The position numbers were made by a program, and so were the translations under genes. Below, piece by piece: positions 9,422 to 20,981 of a DNA stretch of 64,000 nt; position 1 is the first letter of the stretch; the number at the start of each line of letters is the position of its first letter. The notes under the pieces were generated by a model, which worked only from the letters and a program-made list of their open reading frames with translations, ran no database searches and was not told the origin of the DNA. This stretch comes from Sideroxydans sp. (GTDB lineage Bacteria; Pseudomonadota; Gammaproteobacteria; Burkholderiales; Gallionellaceae), in contig JAGXGC010000035.1 in the NCBI GenBank assembly GCA_024636935.1, positions 1-64,000 on the forward strand, in the 5' to 3' direction.

Positions 9422-10705
9422 ATGGCACATGATACGCAATCACCACGCTTCATCAGCGCGCTCACTAAGAATACCGTTGCGTTGATTCTGGCGGGCGGGC
9501 GGGGTAGTCGCCTGCATAACATGACTGACTGGAATGCCAAGCCGGCTGTTCAATTTGGCGGCAAGTTCCGCATCATCGACTTTCCGCTATCCAACTGCAT
9601 CAACTCAGGCATCCGCCGTGTCGGCGTAGTCACTCAGTACAAGGCGCATACCCTGATTGAACATATTCAGAAAGGTTGGGGTTTTCTGCGTGGTGAATTC
9701 AACGAATTCGTCGCCTTGCTGCCGGCGCAGCAGCGCATTCAGGAAGAGTGGTATCGCGGTACGGCTGATGCGGTGTTTCAGAACATCGATATTCTGCGCG
9801 GCTATAACCCAGAATACATCGTCATTCTGGCAGGCGATCACATCTACAAGATGGACTACGGTGAGATGCTGGCTGCGCATGTACAGAGCGAAGCCGATAT
9901 GACGGTTGGCTGTATCGAAGTGCCGGTGGCAGAGGCAAGTAGCTTCGGCGTGATGACAGTGGGTGATGAAGATCGAGTCATCAAATTCGACGAGAAACCA
10001 GCCAATCCGACCGAGGTCCCCGGCAAGCCAGGGCGCGCACTGGCCAGCATGGGTATCTATGTATTCAACGCCAAGTTCTTATACGAACAACTGGTGCGCG
10101 ATGCGGATACTAAGTCCTCTACCCATGACTTTGGCCATGACATCATCCCTTATCTGATAGAACGTTATCGTGTGTATGCCCACCGTTTTGAGAAAAGTTG
10201 CGTGGGCATGACTGAATCTGGCGGCGCTTACTGGCGTGACGTGGGAACCATCGATGCTTATTGGGAAGCCAATATGGAGATGGTCGATGTGGTGCCGGAC
10301 CTCGATCTGTATGACAAGACATGGCCGATCTGGACCTATCAGGAGCAATTGCCGCCCGCCAAGTTCGTGTTCAACGACGAAGGGCGGCGAGGCGAGGCCA
10401 TCGATTCCATGGTGTCAGGAGGCGACATCATCAGCGGTGCACGGGTATTTCATGCTGTGTTGTTCTCGGATGTACGTGTCGGAGAACGTAGTGAAGTAAC
10501 AGACTCCGTGATCCTTTCAGGATGCCGTATTGGACAGGATGTGAAGCTGAATCGTGTTGTACTTGATAATCGCTGCGAGATCCCGGACGGCATGCAAATC
10601 GGTTTCAATCGAGAGGAAGACGCGAAGCGATTCCATGTCTCAAAGGGTGGCATCACATTGGTCACGCCGGACATGCTGGGGCAGTCCATCCATCACGTAA
10701 GATAA
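9422..10705 (+). CDS. glgC: Glucose-1-phosphate adenylyltransferase (ADP-glucose pyrophosphorylase)
   Basis: 427 residues. It makes ADP-glucose from glucose-1-phosphate and ATP, the committed and usually allosterically controlled step of glycogen synthesis. The nucleotidyltransferase signature [11 protein letters not shown] is near residues 21-31. Also present are [31 protein letters not shown], the catalytic-site region [10 protein letters not shown] and IKFDEKP. The C-terminal part (about 330-427) is the left-handed beta-helix that carries allosteric sites. A GGGAG Shine-Dalgarno precedes the ATG. Confidence 0.97.
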   Translation: MAHDTQSPRFISALTKNTVALILAGGRGSRLHNMTDWNAKPAVQFGGKFRIIDFPLSNCINSGIRRVGVVTQYKAHTLIEHIQKGWGFLRGEFNEFVALLPAQQRIQEEWYRGTADAVFQNIDILRGYNPEYIVILAGDHIYKMDYGEMLAAHVQSEADMTVGCIEVPVAEASSFGVMTVGDEDRVIKFDEKPANPTEVPGKPGRALASMGIYVFNAKFLYEQLVRDADTKSSTHDFGHDIIPYLIERYRVYAHRFEKSCVGMTESGGAYWRDVGTIDAYWEANMEMVDVVPDLDLYDKTWPIWTYQEQLPPAKFVFNDEGRRGEAIDSMVSGGDIISGARVFHAVLFSDVRVGERSEVTDSVILSGCRIGQDVKLNRVVLDNRCEIPDGMQIGFNREEDAKRFHVSKGGITLVTPDMLGQSIHHVR

Positions 10706-10729
10706 TTCGAAAAAGAACTGAAGCTACTT

Positions 10730-12469
10730 ATGGCGCAAAGCAAGAAGAAAAACGAAAAGAAATTGAAGCTGGTGTTCTGTTGGCACATGCATCAGCCGGA
10801 TTATCGCGATTACCTCACGGGAGAATTCACCCTGCCGTGGACCTATTTGCACGCCACGAAGGATTACACCGATATGGCATATCACCTAGAGCAGCATCCG
10901 AAGATGCGTGCCGTGGTGAACTTCGTGCCCATCCTGGTCGAGCAGTTGCAGGACTATGAGCAACAATTCCAGACAGGCGAGATACGCGATGCACTGCTCA
11001 AGATGTTGTGTTGCGAGGACTTGGATGCATTGGGTGACGAGGAGCGCTTGCATATTCTCGATAGTTGCTTCAAGAGTAACCATACAAAGATGTTGCAGCC
11101 TTATCGCGCTTACCAGCATTTGTTCGACCTACAGAAGATGGTGGAAGAACGCGGGCGCGAGAGCGTGACCTATCTCTCTGGTCAATATTTGGCCGATCTG
11201 CTGGTGTGGTACCACTTGGTGTGGACGGGTGAGAGCGTGCGACGCGAAAACGAAGTGGTGGCGAGATTGATGACCAAGGGCGCACAGTTCACTTTTGAAG
11301 AGCGCATGGAGTTGTTCACGCTGATCGGTGAGATGATCGCTGGCATCATTCCGCGTTACCGTGCGTTGTCCGAGAGCGGACAGGTCGAGATATCGACCAC
11401 GCCATACAATCACCCCATCCTGCCGTTGCTGCTCGATTTTAAAGCGACACGCGAGAGCGAACCGAATGCGCCGTTGCCGCAGGGTGCCAACAATTACCCC
11501 GGCGGCTTGCGTCGTGCACAAGCACATTTGAACAAGGCGGTGGAAAGTCATCAACAGAACTTCGGCAGCAAGCCGAGCGGCATGTGGCCTTCTGAGGGAA
11601 GTCTTTCGCGGGCCACGGTGAAGTTGCTGGGCGAGCATGGCTGCCACTGGACGGCGACAGGGCAGGCAGTGTTGGCACATAGTCTTCAAAGAGAATTAAA
11701 CGACAATCCGTTGCCGGATAAATCGGAATATCTATACCAGCCTTATGTGTTGGAGGATACGGGTAAGCCGGTATATTGCTTCTTCCGCGACGATCATCTT
11801 TCCGACCGTATCGGTTTTGAATATGCGAAGTGGAAAGGTGATGATGCGGCAGCTGATTTCGTGCATCAACTGGAAGAAATCTATAAGCATTCTCATGGTG
11901 ATCATGATCCCGTCGTATCCGTGATCTTGGATGGTGAGAACGCATGGGAGTACTACCCGTATAACGGCTATTACTTCCTGTCAGAACTCTATGCGCTGTT
12001 GGAAGATCACCCATTCATCAGTAGTACGACTTTCAATGATGTGTCGCACGGTCTCGAGCAAGGCAACAGCCGCAGCAGGTGTGGCAAGCTGAAACAGATG
12101 GTCGCAGGTAGCTGGGTATATGGCACGTTCAGTACCTGGATCGGGTCGCCGGATAAGAATCGTGGTTGGGATCTGTTGTGCGAGGCAAAACGTAGTTATG
12201 ACATCGTTGCCAATAGTGGCCGCCTGAATGCTGAAGAGCTTAAGTTGGCGACTGATCAGTTGGCTGATTGTGAAGGTTCGGACTGGTTCTGGTGGTTCGG
12301 CGATTACAACTCGGCACAAAGCGTCTCTTCGTTCGATGTGCTATTTCGCAAGAATCTGAGCAACCTCTACCGACTGCTAAAGTTGAAACCGCCGGTCGAT
12401 CTGGAGCGTGTTATCAGCATCGGCGGCGGTGCTCCAGCAGCAGGCGGCACTATGCGCCGCTCCGAATAA
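10730..12469 (+). CDS. Glycoside hydrolase family 57 alpha-glucan enzyme
   Basis: 579 residues. The opening LVFCWHMHQPDYRDY is the GH57 motif (H-x-H-Q-P). SGMWPSEGSLS carries the probable catalytic nucleophile Glu. SVILDGENAWEYYP has the Asp expected as acid/base, and WFWWFGDYNSAQS is a further family block. GH57 members act on alpha-1,4-glucans as amylases, amylopullulanases or 4-alpha-glucanotransferases. There is no signal peptide, so it acts in the cytoplasm. Lying between glgC and glgP, it probably trims or rearranges glycogen. No glgX debranching gene is present in the window, and this protein may fill part of that role (inference). Confidence 0.88.
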   Translation: MAQSKKKNEKKLKLVFCWHMHQPDYRDYLTGEFTLPWTYLHATKDYTDMAYHLEQHPKMRAVVNFVPILVEQLQDYEQQFQTGEIRDALLKMLCCEDLDALGDEERLHILDSCFKSNHTKMLQPYRAYQHLFDLQKMVEERGRESVTYLSGQYLADLLVWYHLVWTGESVRRENEVVARLMTKGAQFTFEERMELFTLIGEMIAGIIPRYRALSESGQVEISTTPYNHPILPLLLDFKATRESEPNAPLPQGANNYPGGLRRAQAHLNKAVESHQQNFGSKPSGMWPSEGSLSRATVKLLGEHGCHWTATGQAVLAHSLQRELNDNPLPDKSEYLYQPYVLEDTGKPVYCFFRDDHLSDRIGFEYAKWKGDDAAADFVHQLEEIYKHSHGDHDPVVSVILDGENAWEYYPYNGYYFLSELYALLEDHPFISSTTFNDVSHGLEQGNSRSRCGKLKQMVAGSWVYGTFSTWIGSPDKNRGWDLLCEAKRSYDIVANSGRLNAEELKLATDQLADCEGSDWFWWFGDYNSAQSVSSFDVLFRKNLSNLYRLLKLKPPVDLERVISIGGGAPAAGGTMRRSE

Positions 12470-12568
12470 GGCTTTTGATTCAATCCAATACTGTTGCAAG
12501 GGGGGTAGGGGGTGGTGATTTGATAGAATCCCCACTTCTTGCAACGCTCAAATCTCAGGTAATAGATC

Positions 12569-15073
12569 GTGAATACTCCTAACAAACCCTTCATCCAAAA
12601 ACATCACAGCATCATGGCGATGCCCCCTATGGGCACCGATGCGATCAGCGTCATGGAAGATTTTCGTCGCTACTTTAGTCATACCTTGGGTTGGAGCAAG
12701 GATATGGTTTCGGGCCATCCTGTCTATTCCTCGCTGGCTCACGCGTTACGTGATCGTTTGATCGAGCGCTGGCGTCATACGCAACGCGCGCATGATGAAT
12801 CGGATTGCAAGCAAGCTTATTACCTGTCGTTGGAATTTCTGATGGGCCGAGCCATGGGTAATGCCATGCTGAATATGGACATGTCGCAAGAGACGGCCGA
12901 TGCGATGCGCAATTTTGGTGTGGAGCTGGAAGATATTCAGGAGCAGGAAAGTGATGCGGGTCTGGGCAATGGCGGCTTAGGGCGTCTGGCCGCCTGTTTC
13001 CTCGATAGCTGCGCCACCCTGCAATTGCCTGTGACCGGCTATGGCTTGCGTTATGAGTACGGCATGTTCCGCCAGCGCTTGGAGCACGGTAAGCAAGTGG
13101 AAGATCCGGATCACTGGTTGCGCAACGGCAACCCTTGGGAAGTGGAACGTCCAGAGCATGCGGTGCGCGTCAAGTTCGGCGGACGCAGTGAGATGTTCAC
13201 CGATGCGACAGGCAAGTTGCATGTGCGCTGGGTAGATACGCAGGATGTGATGGCCTTGCCGTTCGACATGCCTATCCCCGGTTATCAGAACGGAACCGTG
13301 AACACCTTGCGCCTGTGGAAATCCACAGCGACCGAAGAGTTCAATCTGGAAGAATTCAATGCTGGCAGTTACACCGAAGCAGTGGCAGCCAAGAACGCGG
13401 CAGAGCACATCACCATGGTGCTGTACCCCAACGATGCCAGTGAGAACGGCAAAGAGCTGCGTTTGCGCCAGCAATACTTTCTGGCCTCGGCCAGCTTGCA
13501 GGACATCATTAATCGTTGGGTGCGCAGGAACGGTCAGGATTTCAAACAGTTCGCCGAGAAGAATGCATTCCAGCTGAACGATACCCATCCGACTTGTGCA
13601 GTCGCTGAGCTGATGCGTCTGTTGATGGATGAGCATGGACAGTCTTGGAGCGAGGCATGGCAGATCACCACCAAGACCATGGCTTACACCAACCATACCC
13701 TGCTGCCTGAGGCTTTGGAGAAATGGTCGGTCGGCATGTTCGGACGTCTGTTGCCGCGTCTGATGGAAATCATCTATGAGATCAATGCACGCTTCATGGA
13801 GCAAGTCTCACTGCGTTGGCCGGGTGATGTGTCGCGTCAGCGCCGCATGTCCATCATCGAAGAAGGCGATGTGCCGCATGTGCGCATGGCGTATCTGGCT
13901 GTGGTGGCCTGTCACTCGGTGAACGGTGTGGCCGCGCTGCACTCTGCGCTGCTGCAGCAACAACTGTTCCATGACTTCTTTGAGATGTGGCCGGAGAAAT
14001 TCAACAACAAGACCAACGGCGTGACACCGCGTCGTTGGATGGCTTCCAGTAATCCGGAATTGAGCGAACTGATCGACAACACCATCGGAGACGAATGGCG
14101 CACCGACTTGTCGCAACTGAAAGGCTTGCTGGATCATGTAGAAGACAAGGCCTTCCGTACCAAATGGCGCAGCATCAAGCATAACAACAAGCAGCGTCTG
14201 GCGGAGATGGTGTTGCGCGACTGCGGAATCGAGTTCGATACCTCCGCGCTGTTCGACGTGCAGGTCAAGCGTATCCATGAATACAAGCGCCAATTACTCA
14301 ATGTGCTGCACGTCATCCACCTGTATGACCGCATCAAGAATGGTGATACCAAGGACTGGACACCCCGCTGTGTGCTGATCGGAGGCAAGGCCGCGCCGGG
14401 TTATGCGATGGCCAAGCAGACCATCCATCTGGTCAGTGCCGTAGCTGAAGTGATCAATCAGGACCCGGATACTAAAGGCCTGCTGCAACTGGTGTTCTTG
14501 CCAGACTATCGCGTATCGGCGATGGAGGTGATTTGTCCTGCGGCCGAACTGTCCGAGCAGATATCGACTGCTGGTAAAGAAGCATCCGGCACCGGCAACA
14601 TGAAGTTCATGATGAACGGCGCACTGACCATCGGCACGCTGGATGGTGCCAACATCGAGATCCGTGAAGAGGCGGGTGACGACAACTTCTTCCTGTTTGG
14701 CCTGACCGCTGAAGAGGTTGATGCAACACGCGGTCACTATGACCCGTCTGCAATCGTGGCGGCTGACAAGGATCTGCAACGTGTGGTCGAGTTGCTGCGC
14801 TGCAACCATTTCAATCTGTTCGCACCTGGATTGTTCCAGCCCATCCTTGATTCAATCCTCAATCCGCATGATCCTTGGCTGACCGTTGCCGATTTCCGTG
14901 GCTATGTGGATGCTCAGGAGCGTGTGTCGCAGGCTTACCGCGATCAGGATAACTGGACCCGTATGAGCATCATCAATACGGCAACCAGCGGCAAGTTCTC
15001 CAGTGACCGCACCATCATGGAATATAACCGTGATGTATGGGGGCTGTCGCACATCCCGCCGCATGAGGCCTGA
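12569..15073 (+). CDS. glgP: Glycogen/maltodextrin phosphorylase
   Basis: 834 residues with the GTG at 12569; an ATG at 12614 (MAMPPMGTDAISVME) is an alternative and fits where similarity to the family would begin. It releases glucose-1-phosphate from glycogen with inorganic phosphate. Hallmarks: LGNGGLGRLAACFLDS, FQLNDTHPTCAVAELMR, FDVQVKRIHEYKRQLLN, and the pyridoxal-phosphate site EASGTGNMKFMMNGALTIG with the Schiff-base lysine near residue 679. Last gene of the glycogen block, about 100 bases after the GH57 gene, so it may also have its own promoter. Confidence 0.97.
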   Translation: MNTPNKPFIQKHHSIMAMPPMGTDAISVMEDFRRYFSHTLGWSKDMVSGHPVYSSLAHALRDRLIERWRHTQRAHDESDCKQAYYLSLEFLMGRAMGNAMLNMDMSQETADAMRNFGVELEDIQEQESDAGLGNGGLGRLAACFLDSCATLQLPVTGYGLRYEYGMFRQRLEHGKQVEDPDHWLRNGNPWEVERPEHAVRVKFGGRSEMFTDATGKLHVRWVDTQDVMALPFDMPIPGYQNGTVNTLRLWKSTATEEFNLEEFNAGSYTEAVAAKNAAEHITMVLYPNDASENGKELRLRQQYFLASASLQDIINRWVRRNGQDFKQFAEKNAFQLNDTHPTCAVAELMRLLMDEHGQSWSEAWQITTKTMAYTNHTLLPEALEKWSVGMFGRLLPRLMEIIYEINARFMEQVSLRWPGDVSRQRRMSIIEEGDVPHVRMAYLAVVACHSVNGVAALHSALLQQQLFHDFFEMWPEKFNNKTNGVTPRRWMASSNPELSELIDNTIGDEWRTDLSQLKGLLDHVEDKAFRTKWRSIKHNNKQRLAEMVLRDCGIEFDTSALFDVQVKRIHEYKRQLLNVLHVIHLYDRIKNGDTKDWTPRCVLIGGKAAPGYAMAKQTIHLVSAVAEVINQDPDTKGLLQLVFLPDYRVSAMEVICPAAELSEQISTAGKEASGTGNMKFMMNGALTIGTLDGANIEIREEAGDDNFFLFGLTAEEVDATRGHYDPSAIVAADKDLQRVVELLRCNHFNLFAPGLFQPILDSILNPHDPWLTVADFRGYVDAQERVSQAYRDQDNWTRMSIINTATSGKFSSDRTIMEYNRDVWGLSHIPPHEA

Positions 15074-15170
15074 TGCTGGGCAAGCAGCCTGCTAAGGTCG
15101 TTTTATCCGCTTTGATGTATCATTCGCAGCGACTCACGTCGCATGTCACCCTATATTCGAAGGAATCAGT

Positions 15171-16472
15171 ATGTCTAACGTAGAAACTCTGACTGGCCTG
15201 CAGCGCCGTCTGACCGCAACTATCCCGCAACAACAGATCCGTACCGAGGTCGAGAGCCGCTTGAAGCGCCTTGGTCGCACTGCCAAAGTCTCCGGCTTCC
15301 GTCCCGGCAAAGCACCGATCAAGGTGCTGGAGCAACAATATGGTGATTCTGTGCAGCAAGAAGTGTTGGGGGAATCTTTGCAGCGCTCGTTCGCTGAAGC
15401 CGCTATCGCCAACAAGCTGGATGTAGCTGGTTATCCCCAGTTCGAGATCAAGACCACCGACCTGAAAGCACCCGAGATCGAGTTCAGTGCGACTTTTGAG
15501 GTCTATCCTCAAGTTGTAATCGGTGACATCTCCGGCGAAAGCCTTACTCGCGTTGCGTTCACGTTGAGCGAGGACGACGTAGAAGAGACGGTCAGCACTC
15601 TGCGCAAGCAGCGTGCTGTTTACAAAGCAGTGGATCGTGCCGCAAAGAACGACGATCAATTGCTAATCGATTTCACCGGCACTTTGGGGGGTGAGCCGTT
15701 TGAAGGTGGATCGGCCAAAGATTTCAAGGTGTTGCTGGGCTCTGGCCGCATGCTAGCCGACTTTGAGAATGCCCTCATCGGTTGCAAGACTGGCGAGACA
15801 AAATCCTTCAACATGACTTTCCCGGAGGATTATCACGGCAAGGATGTGGCGGGCAAAGAAGTCATTTTCACCATTACGGTGCATAAAGTGGAAGAGCCAG
15901 AGCTGCCTGCAGTCGATGCAGACTTCGTCAAATCGGTCGGTGTGGCTGATGGCGATGTGGAGAAGTTCCGACAAGAGATTCGCGACAATGTCAGTCGTGA
16001 AGCACAGCGTCGTGTCAAAGTGCGCAACAAGGAAAGCGTGATGGCAGTGCTGCTCAAAGTGGCGGAGTTGGAAGTGCCGACTTCCTTGCTGCAAGGCGAA
16101 GCACAGCGTTTGATGGAGCAGTCCATGCGCGATATGGAAGCCCGCGGCATGAAGATTCCCAAGGGTATGAAGCTGCCGGTTGAGATGTTCCTGGAGCGTG
16201 CAGAGTCCCGTGTGAAGCTTGGCTTGATTCTTGCTGAACTTGTGAAGCAACAAGACCTTAAAGCCAAGCCGGAGCAGGTCGAAGCCTTGATCGAAGAATA
16301 TGCGCAAAGCTTCGAGCATCCGGACCAAGTGCGTAAATGGTATCGCTCCGAACCGGCCCGCATGCAGGAGATCGAGAACCTGGCTCTGGAAGACAATGTG
16401 GTCGCTTGGGTGATAGCGGGTGCCAAAGTGGCCGATCAAGAAGTAAAACTGAACGAACTGATGGGGAACTGA
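15171..16472 (+). CDS. tig: Trigger factor, ribosome-associated chaperone
   Basis: 433 residues, the standard length. It binds the ribosome exit tunnel and shields nascent chains. The N-terminal ribosome-binding domain includes [18 protein letters not shown], close to the ribosome-docking signature. The FKBP-like prolyl isomerase domain (about 150-245) includes [17 protein letters not shown] and [14 protein letters not shown]. The remainder is the helical substrate-binding C-domain. It is followed by clpP after only 2 bases. The tig-clpP-clpX-lon order is the classical arrangement, pairing nascent-chain folding with degradation. Confidence 0.97.
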   Translation: MSNVETLTGLQRRLTATIPQQQIRTEVESRLKRLGRTAKVSGFRPGKAPIKVLEQQYGDSVQQEVLGESLQRSFAEAAIANKLDVAGYPQFEIKTTDLKAPEIEFSATFEVYPQVVIGDISGESLTRVAFTLSEDDVEETVSTLRKQRAVYKAVDRAAKNDDQLLIDFTGTLGGEPFEGGSAKDFKVLLGSGRMLADFENALIGCKTGETKSFNMTFPEDYHGKDVAGKEVIFTITVHKVEEPELPAVDADFVKSVGVADGDVEKFRQEIRDNVSREAQRRVKVRNKESVMAVLLKVAELEVPTSLLQGEAQRLMEQSMRDMEARGMKIPKGMKLPVEMFLERAESRVKLGLILAELVKQQDLKAKPEQVEALIEEYAQSFEHPDQVRKWYRSEPARMQEIENLALEDNVVAWVIAGAKVADQEVKLNELMGN

Positions 16473-16474
16473 AA

Positions 16475-17101
16475 ATGACGTACGGCGCACTCAGCGACAT
16501 GATGGAACCGCAGGATTCGGGCATGGTCCCGATGGTCGTAGAGACCAGTGGTCGTGGCGAGCGCGCCTACGACATCTACTCGCGCCTGCTGAAAGAGCGA
16601 ATCATCTTCTTGGTCGGTCCGATCAACGATCATGTGGCGAATCTGGTGGTAGCGCAGTTGCTGTTCCTGGAGTCGGAGAATCCGGAAAAGGACATCCATC
16701 TTTACATCAACTCACCCGGCGGCTCTATCTCTGCCGGTATGGCGATCTACGACACGATGCAGTTCATCAAGCCGCAGGTTTCTACCATGTGTATCGGTAT
16801 GGCAGCTTCGATGGGTGCATTCCTGCTGCAGGCGGGTGAGAAGGGTAAACGTTTCGCTTTGCCAAATTCCACTGTGATGATCCATCAGCCGCTTGGTGGT
16901 TTCCAAGGGCAGGCGAGCGACATCGAGATCCATGCCAAGTACATCCTGAGTCTGCGTGAGAGCTTGTATGCGCTGATGGCAGAGCACACTGGACGCACGG
17001 TGGAGGAGATCGCACGCGATAGCGAGCGCGACAACTTCCTGCCTGCGAAAGCGGCGATGGAATATGGTTTGATCGATAAGGTGTTGGATAAACGGGCTTG
17101 A
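16475..17101 (+). CDS. clpP: ATP-dependent Clp protease proteolytic subunit
   Basis: 208 residues. The ATG at 16475, 2 bases after the tig stop, gives the normal size; the frame is open further upstream but overlaps tig. An ATG at 16499 is an alternative. It forms the double-heptamer serine protease chamber fed by ClpX. The catalytic triad is Ser112 ([11 protein letters not shown]), His137 ([12 protein letters not shown]) and Asp186 (ERDNFLPA). The first 15 or so residues are probably a processed propeptide. clpX follows after 43 bases. Confidence 0.97.
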   Translation: MTYGALSDMMEPQDSGMVPMVVETSGRGERAYDIYSRLLKERIIFLVGPINDHVANLVVAQLLFLESENPEKDIHLYINSPGGSISAGMAIYDTMQFIKPQVSTMCIGMAASMGAFLLQAGEKGKRFALPNSTVMIHQPLGGFQGQASDIEIHAKYILSLRESLYALMAEHTGRTVEEIARDSERDNFLPAKAAMEYGLIDKVLDKRA

Positions 17102-17144
17102 TTAGAGTGGTTGACTGCCGAATGTCCGGCATGGAGGGATTAAG

Positions 17145-18404
17145 ATGACATCTGAAAAGAACAAGGGCGAGAAGCTGCTCTACTGCTCCTTCTGCGGCAA
17201 GAGTCAGCATGAGGTGAAGAAGCTGATCGCTGGACCGTCGGTGTTCGTCTGCGACGAGTGCATTGCGTTGTGTAACGACATCATCCGCGAGGAGACGCAG
17301 AATGCCATCGGCGGCGAGAATGCCGAAAAGAAAGACTTGCCGACGCCGCATGAGATATGCGCCAAACTGGACGAGTATGTCATCGGTCAGCCTACGGCGA
17401 AGAAGATCCTCTCGGTTGCTGTCTATAACCACTACAAACGTCTGAACCACAAGAACGATGATGACGGTGTCGAGCTGTCGAAGAGCAACATCTTGCTCAT
17501 CGGCCCGACCGGTTCCGGTAAGACCTTGCTGGCGCAGACACTGGCTCGCCTCTTGAATGTGCCATTCGTGATGGCCGATGCAACTACGTTGACTGAAGCG
17601 GGTTACGTCGGCGAAGACGTCGAGAACATCATCCAGAAATTGCTGCAAGCCTGTGAATACGATGTAGAGAAGGCACAGCGCGGTATCGTCTACATCGACG
17701 AGATCGATAAGATCTCGCGTAAGTCGGACAATCCGTCCATTACACGTGACGTGTCGGGCGAGGGCGTGCAGCAAGCTCTGCTCAAGCTGATTGAAGGTAC
17801 TAAGGCTTCGATACCTCCGCAGGGTGGGCGCAAGCATCCGAACACCGAGTTCCTGCAAGTGGACACTTCCAACATACTGTTCGTGTGTGGTGGGGCGTTC
17901 GACGGTCTGGAGAAGGTGATCCGCAACCGTTCCGAGAAAGCCGGTATTGGTTTCTCCGCTAACGTAGCCAAGCGCGACGACGAAAAGGATGTAGGCAAGA
18001 CATTCAGCATGGTCGAGCCGGAAGACTTGATCAAGTTCGGTCTGATCCCTGAGTTCGTCGGCCGTCTGCCGGTAGTGGCGACTTTGGAAGGGCTGGATGA
18101 AGCAGCGCTGATCAAGATCCTGTCCGAGCCGAAGAACGCCCTGACCAAACAGTATCAAAAACTGTTTGCAATGGAAGGTGTCGAGCTCGAATTCCGCGAA
18201 GGCGTGCTGAATGCCATCGCCAAGAAGGCGTTGGCGCGTAAGACCGGTGCTCGTGGCCTTCGTTCTATCTTGGAGCTGGCCCTGCTGGATACCATGTTCG
18301 ATCTACCAACTGCTGAGAATGTTGATAAAGTGGTGTTGGATGAGAATGGAGCTGGCGAGATACAGCCTATCGTGATGTACGCGGATACTCCCAAAGCCGC
18401 ATGA
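17145..18404 (+). CDS. clpX: ATP-dependent Clp protease ATP-binding subunit ClpX
   Basis: 419 residues. AAA+ hexamer that recognises, unfolds and feeds substrates to ClpP. The N-terminal zinc-binding domain has four cysteines, in LYCSFCGKS and [11 protein letters not shown]. Walker A is [14 protein letters not shown] and Walker B is [10 protein letters not shown]. The ClpP-contacting loop is the IGFSANV-like segment (IGF) around residue 268. A GGAGGG-rich leader lies just before the ATG. Intact, same operon as clpP. Confidence 0.97.
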   Translation: MTSEKNKGEKLLYCSFCGKSQHEVKKLIAGPSVFVCDECIALCNDIIREETQNAIGGENAEKKDLPTPHEICAKLDEYVIGQPTAKKILSVAVYNHYKRLNHKNDDDGVELSKSNILLIGPTGSGKTLLAQTLARLLNVPFVMADATTLTEAGYVGEDVENIIQKLLQACEYDVEKAQRGIVYIDEIDKISRKSDNPSITRDVSGEGVQQALLKLIEGTKASIPPQGGRKHPNTEFLQVDTSNILFVCGGAFDGLEKVIRNRSEKAGIGFSANVAKRDDEKDVGKTFSMVEPEDLIKFGLIPEFVGRLPVVATLEGLDEAALIKILSEPKNALTKQYQKLFAMEGVELEFREGVLNAIAKKALARKTGARGLRSILELALLDTMFDLPTAENVDKVVLDENGAGEIQPIVMYADTPKAA

Positions 18405-18420
18405 AATCCATGTAATGGGA

Positions 18421-18441
18421 GGGGTTGATTTATTCAACCCC
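18421..18441 (+). other. Perfect hairpin in the clpX-lon gap
   Basis: GGGGTTGA and TCAACCCC form an 8-bp stem with a 5-base loop, 17 bases after the clpX stop. No T-run follows, so it is not a convincing intrinsic terminator. It may be a transcript-stabilising or attenuating hairpin, or part of the lon leader. It lies 45 bases before the preferred lon ATG. Confidence 0.45.
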
Positions 18442-18485
18442 GGCCCAATGTGGCGAACACAACCTTTTATAGCGAAGTGACTGCC

Positions 18486-20897
18486 ATGACCGAACTCGAA
18501 AACAAGCCTCCTTCAGATCAGTACCCGCTGTTGCCTTTGCGCGATGTAGTGGTTTTTCCGCACATGGTCATTCCCTTGTTCGTTGGTCGTGCCAAGTCCA
18601 TTAAGGCACTTGAGGCCGCGATGGAAGCAGGCAAGAGCATCGTGCTGGTCGCGCAGAAATCGGCCGCCAAGGACGAACCGGCCACCGAAGATATCTATCG
18701 CATCGGCAGCATCGCCAACATCCTGCAGATGCTCAAGCTGCCAGACGGCACCGTCAAAGTGCTGGTGGAAGGCACGCAGCGCGCCCGTGTGATCGACGTG
18801 TTCGATGACAAGTCGCATCTGGATGCCACCATCGAAGCCATCCCGGTCGATGAGCAGCCGGACAGCGAAGCCGAGGCGATGCGCCGCGCGCTGATCAGTC
18901 AGTTCGACCAATACGTGAAGTTGAACAAGAAGATCCCGCCCGAGATCCTGACCTCTCTGGCAGGCATCGACGATGCCGGTCGTCTGGCCGACACCATCGC
19001 AGCACACCTGCCGCTCAAGCTGGAGCAGAAGCAGGAAGTGTTGGAGATATTCGACGTGCGCAAGCGCCTAGAGCATCTGTTGGGTCTGCTGGAAGCCGAG
19101 CTGGACATCATGCAGGTCGAGAAGCGCATCCGTGGTCGCGTCAAGCGCCAGATGGAGAAGAGCCAGCGCGAGTACTACCTGAACGAGCAAGTCAAAGCCA
19201 TTCAGAAAGAACTGGGCGAGGGCGAGGACGGTGCCGACATCGAAGAGGTCGAGAAGAAGATCAAGGCTGCGCACATGCCCAAGGATGCCCGCGCTAAAGC
19301 AGAAGCCGAGTTGAAGAAGCTCAAGCTGATGTCGCCCATGTCAGCCGAAGCGACGGTGGTGCGCAACTACATCGACATTCTTATCGGTCTGCCCTGGAAG
19401 AAAAAGACCAAGATCGACACCGATCTCAAGCATGCTGAAGATATCCTTGAAGCGGATCACTATGGTCTAGACAAGGTAAAAGAACGCATCGTCGAATATC
19501 TGGCCGTGCAGCAGCGTGTGGACAAGATGAAGGCGCCTATCCTGTGTCTGGTCGGTCCTCCGGGCGTGGGTAAGACTTCGCTGGGTCAATCCATCGCGCG
19601 TGCCACCAACCGCAAGTTCGTGCGCATGTCGCTGGGTGGCGTGCGCGATGAATCCGAGATCCGTGGTCACCGTCGCACCTACATCGGTTCCATGCCGGGC
19701 AAGATCTTGCAGAACATGAGTAAGGTCGCGGTGAAGAATCCGCTGTTCCTGCTGGATGAAGTTGACAAGATGGGCATGGACTTCAGGGGCGATCCTTCGT
19801 CCGCCTTGCTAGAGGTGCTCGATCCCGAGCAGAACCATACTTTCGTCGACCACTATGTCGAGGTTGAGTACGACCTGTCTGACGTGATGTTCGTCGCGAC
19901 TTCCAACAGCATGAATATCCCGGGCCCGCTGCTGGATCGTATGGAAGTGATCCATGTCTCGAGCTACACGGAAGACGAGAAGGTCAACATCGCGATCCGT
20001 TATCTGTTGCCAAAAGCGATCAAGAACAGCGGTCTGAAACCGGAAGAGGCCAGCGTCTCTGAAAGTGCCATCCGCGACATCCTGCGTTATTACACACGCG
20101 AAGCGGGTGTGCGTGGATTGGAACGCGAGCTGTCCAAGATCTGCCGCAAGATCGTGAAGGCATTGCTGATCAAGGGCGAGGCGAAGAAGGTCACTGTCAC
20201 GGCTCGCAATCTGGACAAGTATCTTGGTGTCCGTCGCTATAGCTATGGCATTGCCGAGAAAAACAATCAGGTCGGTCAGGTCACCGGTCTGGCATGGACT
20301 GAAGTCGGCGGTGAGTTGTTGACCATTGAGACAGCTGTGCTGCCGGGCAAGGGCAAGACCACCACCACCGGCAAGCTGGGTGAAGTGATGCAGGAATCCA
20401 TCCAAGCCGCACTGAGTGTCGTACGTCGCCGTGCGCGAAGCCTAGGTATCGAGGACAACTTCTACGAGAAGAAGGACTTGCATATCCACCTGCCGGAAGG
20501 TGCGACGCCCAAGGATGGTCCCAGTGCCGGTATCGGCATCTGCACTGCCATGGTGTCTGCATTGACCGACATTCCAGTGCGCGCCGATGTGGCGATGACC
20601 GGTGAGATCACTTTGCGTGGCGAAGTGTTGCCCATCGGCGGCTTGAAAGAGAAGTTGCTGGCGGCACAGCGCGGCGGTATCAAGGTCGTGCTGATCCCAG
20701 AAGAGAATGTAAAGGACTTGGTAGAGATTCCAGACAATGTGAAGAACAAGCTAGATATCCATCCGGTGAAGTGGATCGAACAAGTGCTGGAGATCGCACT
20801 TGAGCGTAAGCCTGAACCGCTGCCAGAAGTGGCGGCTGATCCGGCTGCAGCATCAGCTGTAGTTGAAGCTGCTACGCCAGTCGCAGTCAAGCATTGA
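18486..20897 (+). CDS. lon: ATP-dependent Lon protease
   Basis: 803 residues from ATG 18486 ([20 protein letters not shown]). The frame opens at GTG 18450, but those 12 residues are not Lon-like. The LAN substrate-binding domain ([15 protein letters not shown] onward) is followed by an AAA+ module with Walker [14 protein letters not shown] and Walker [12 protein letters not shown]. The protease domain has the Ser680/Lys723 dyad in KDGPSAGIG and [10 protein letters not shown]. It degrades misfolded and regulatory proteins. The tail after about residue 770 is Ala/Val/Pro-rich and probably disordered. Confidence 0.96.
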   Translation: MTELENKPPSDQYPLLPLRDVVVFPHMVIPLFVGRAKSIKALEAAMEAGKSIVLVAQKSAAKDEPATEDIYRIGSIANILQMLKLPDGTVKVLVEGTQRARVIDVFDDKSHLDATIEAIPVDEQPDSEAEAMRRALISQFDQYVKLNKKIPPEILTSLAGIDDAGRLADTIAAHLPLKLEQKQEVLEIFDVRKRLEHLLGLLEAELDIMQVEKRIRGRVKRQMEKSQREYYLNEQVKAIQKELGEGEDGADIEEVEKKIKAAHMPKDARAKAEAELKKLKLMSPMSAEATVVRNYIDILIGLPWKKKTKIDTDLKHAEDILEADHYGLDKVKERIVEYLAVQQRVDKMKAPILCLVGPPGVGKTSLGQSIARATNRKFVRMSLGGVRDESEIRGHRRTYIGSMPGKILQNMSKVAVKNPLFLLDEVDKMGMDFRGDPSSALLEVLDPEQNHTFVDHYVEVEYDLSDVMFVATSNSMNIPGPLLDRMEVIHVSSYTEDEKVNIAIRYLLPKAIKNSGLKPEEASVSESAIRDILRYYTREAGVRGLERELSKICRKIVKALLIKGEAKKVTVTARNLDKYLGVRRYSYGIAEKNNQVGQVTGLAWTEVGGELLTIETAVLPGKGKTTTTGKLGEVMQESIQAALSVVRRRARSLGIEDNFYEKKDLHIHLPEGATPKDGPSAGIGICTAMVSALTDIPVRADVAMTGEITLRGEVLPIGGLKEKLLAAQRGGIKVVLIPEENVKDLVEIPDNVKNKLDIHPVKWIEQVLEIALERKPEPLPEVAADPAAASAVVEAATPVAVKH

Positions 20898-20906
20898 TCT
20901 GACAAA

Positions 20907-20942
20907 TGCGTGGCGACGAGTAATCTTCGCCGCGCATTTTTT
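20907..20942 (+). terminator. Rho-independent terminator of lon
   Basis: A 10-bp stem (TGCGTGGCGA with TCGCCGCGCA, one wobble pair), a 10-base loop and six Ts. It lies 10 bases after the lon stop and ends the tig-clpP-clpX-lon cluster. Confidence 0.8.
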
Positions 20943-20981
20943 GTCTTCGCCAACCTAATGAAGTTTTTTTCAGCGGGGTCA

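Noticed and set aside
12494-12529. Possible promoter before glgP (TTGCAA and TAGAAT)
   Set aside because: Spacing of 24 bases is too long and no better -35 box is present.
16782-18158. 458-residue minus-strand open frame
   Set aside because: Antisense shadow of clpP and clpX, which are certain genes.
18421-18441. Hairpin considered as a lon thermosensor
   Set aside because: It does not cover the ribosome site or the start codon of the preferred start, so only a neutral hairpin entry is given.
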